The notes under the pieces: model-generated
Told to the model about the DNA's origin: nothing
Databases searched by the model: none
The model's input: only the letters and a program-made list of their open reading frames with translations
Source: an uncultured Bacteroidia bacterium
Lineage (GTDB): Bacteria > Bacteroidota > Bacteroidia > NS11-12g > UBA9320
Reading direction: 5' to 3'
Assembly (NCBI GenBank): GCA_943789165.1
Contig: CALSTB010000005.1
Span: forward strand, 341,001-405,000
Length of the DNA: 64,000 nt
Made by a program: the position numbers and the translations under genes
Part shown: one piece after another, positions 63,117 to 64,000 of the stretch
Position numbering within the stretch: position 1 is the stretch's first letter
Layout: every line of letters begins with the position of its first letter

Positions 63117-64000
63117 ATGAAAAATATGCAAAAGACAGCGTTGCTACTAATAGCGCTATTGGTGACGTTCACGCAGTCGTGTAAAGACGACAAGGACGGA
63201 GCTACTCCGGACAAAAAGGAGCCAGTAAAGGTTGAAACCATTACCTACAAAACATTTGATCAAGAACACTTAGCTTTTGGAACAGGTAAGAACCAAACGG
63301 TCGAAAAAACGTTTACTATGCACCCGTCGAGTTTAAACGTCGATAGTATAAAGATGTTCGTGATATTGGATTGTCCTTCAGGCGGTTGTAACATCTGGGA
63401 TGTCTACGCAAACATTAAAGTTAAAGATCCTAAAACGGACAAGTGGTATGAAATTGGTCGGTATATTACGCCTTATGGCATCGATAATTCAGCGGTAGAA
63501 AAAGGATTCGAAATTGATGTGACAGACTTTAAATCACTTTTAAGCGGAGAGGTTGATTTGCGTGCTCGAATAGAAACTTGGGGTGCAGATGGGTGGAATT
63601 TGACTATAAACTTTGAGGTGACCACGGGAGAGCCCGATTATCAATATTACGCGGTGTCTGATGTGTTGATGTATGATGCATGGTCGACTTCTGGTGTGCC
63701 TTATGGCGTTGACCATACAAAAGACTTAACCAAAACGATTTCCATTCCAGCAAACGCTAAGGAAACTAGTTTGAGAACGATCATCTCGGGTTGGGGACAT
63801 GCTACACCAACGGATGCCGATGGGCGACCTTGTGCCGAGTGGTGTTATAGAACCCATGACATTAAGATTGATGGCGCAACTGCCTTTAATCATCAGTTGT
63901 CTCCTTTAGGTTGTGCCACCAATCCAGTGAAAAACCAACGTGGTAATTGGCAGCCCGATAGGGCAGGATGGTGTCCAGGAATGGCGGTGCCAGTTCGAGT
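63117..64000 (+). CDS. PNGase F-like peptide:N-glycosidase lipoprotein (3' truncated by window)
   Basis: At least 294 codons, running off the right edge. Lipobox Cys22 (TFTQSC) followed by Lys-Asp-Asp, the surface-export signal. From about residue 70 the sequence matches PNGase F: CPSGGCNIWDVYANI, WYEIGRYITPYG, IDVTDFKSLLSGE, GVPYGVDHT, ISGWGHATP, CAEWCYRTH, FNHQL, and NWQPDRAGWCPGMAVP. The three catalytic residues of PNGase F (Asp60, Glu118, Glu206) are matched by Asp95, Glu153 and Glu241, with identical spacing. PNGase F releases N-glycans from glycoproteins. The C-terminus is not in the window. Confidence 0.93.
   Translation, partial: MKNMQKTALLLIALLVTFTQSCKDDKDGATPDKKEPVKVETITYKTFDQEHLAFGTGKNQTVEKTFTMHPSSLNVDSIKMFVILDCPSGGCNIWDVYANIKVKDPKTDKWYEIGRYITPYGIDNSAVEKGFEIDVTDFKSLLSGEVDLRARIETWGADGWNLTINFEVTTGEPDYQYYAVSDVLMYDAWSTSGVPYGVDHTKDLTKTISIPANAKETSLRTIISGWGHATPTDADGRPCAEWCYRTHDIKIDGATAFNHQLSPLGCATNPVKNQRGNWQPDRAGWCPGMAVPVR

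Noticed and set aside
63029..63241. 70-residue minus-strand ORF at the PNGase F-like promoter
   Set aside because: Shadow of the plus-strand gene start; no motif.

Overview
The window (about 40% GC by eye) comes from a member of the Bacteroidota, most like an aquatic Flavobacteriia-type lineage. Evidence: several exported proteins end in type IX secretion (T9SS) sorting domains, type A at 6464-8338 and 50716-52794 and gliding-motility/type B at 38377-42690 and 61029-62831. Promoters carry the Bacteroidota -7 box TAnnTTTG, Shine-Dalgarno sequences are essentially absent, and the rel-fur-purA order and ECF sigma/anti-sigma/barrel trio are typical. No rRNA, tRNA, CRISPR array, integrase, transposase or prophage was found. 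It reads as chromosomal core plus envelope and surface functions.

Layout. 1-2980: rel (cut by the left edge), fur and purA, with a perfect palindrome in front of fur. 2977-6384 (minus): a membrane glycosyl-transfer operon (ArnT-like transferase, ArnC-like GT2, flippase-like protein). 6464-8338: a T9SS cargo protein. 8386-13683 (minus): a run of TonB-dependent heme-type receptor, barrel protein, a decayed ORF, a diheme cytochrome c lipoprotein split by a frameshift in an A8 tract, and an RluA N-terminal domain that lacks its catalytic half. Four lesions fall within about 2.4 kb here. 13753-21016: small lipoprotein, AIM24-family protein, subtilase, barrel protein, aminotransferase/crotonase pair and a large secreted protein. 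21013-23073 (minus): methyltransferase, PAP2 phosphatase, ZIP transporter. 23208-25475: ECF sigma, anti-sigma, barrel. 25557-36693: housekeeping genes (pepE, fabG, tatC, rpiB, guaA, RsmB-like) interleaved with a two-component system and surface lipoproteins. 36743-46841: membrane glycosyltransferase, giant 1437-residue surface protein, recQ and two glycosyltransferases. 46838-52794: a TPR histidine kinase/NarL regulator operon with two unrecognised partners, divergent from a secreted subtilase across a nested inverted repeat. 52803-57505: GT87 protein, propeller lipoprotein, DUF2188 protein and two tandem PPK2 kinases. 57799-62831: a two-gene surface-fibre locus, a protein with 41 uninterrupted 14-residue YadA-head repeats and an S74 self-cleaving chaperone followed 2 bp later by a PKD/type B sorting protein. 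63117 to the right edge: a PNGase F homologue with a surface-lipoprotein signal.

How genes work together. Envelope sugar transfer, T9SS cargo, surface lipoproteins and heme/cytochrome functions dominate, as expected of a surface-associated polymer degrader. Two regulatory blocks (the ECF trio and the TPR kinase operon) are linked to envelope or secreted proteins. A recurrent sequence feature is a -7 box exactly 5-6 nt before the start codon, predicting leaderless mRNAs mainly for exported proteins, with a second group at 15-17 nt that is mostly cytosolic enzymes.
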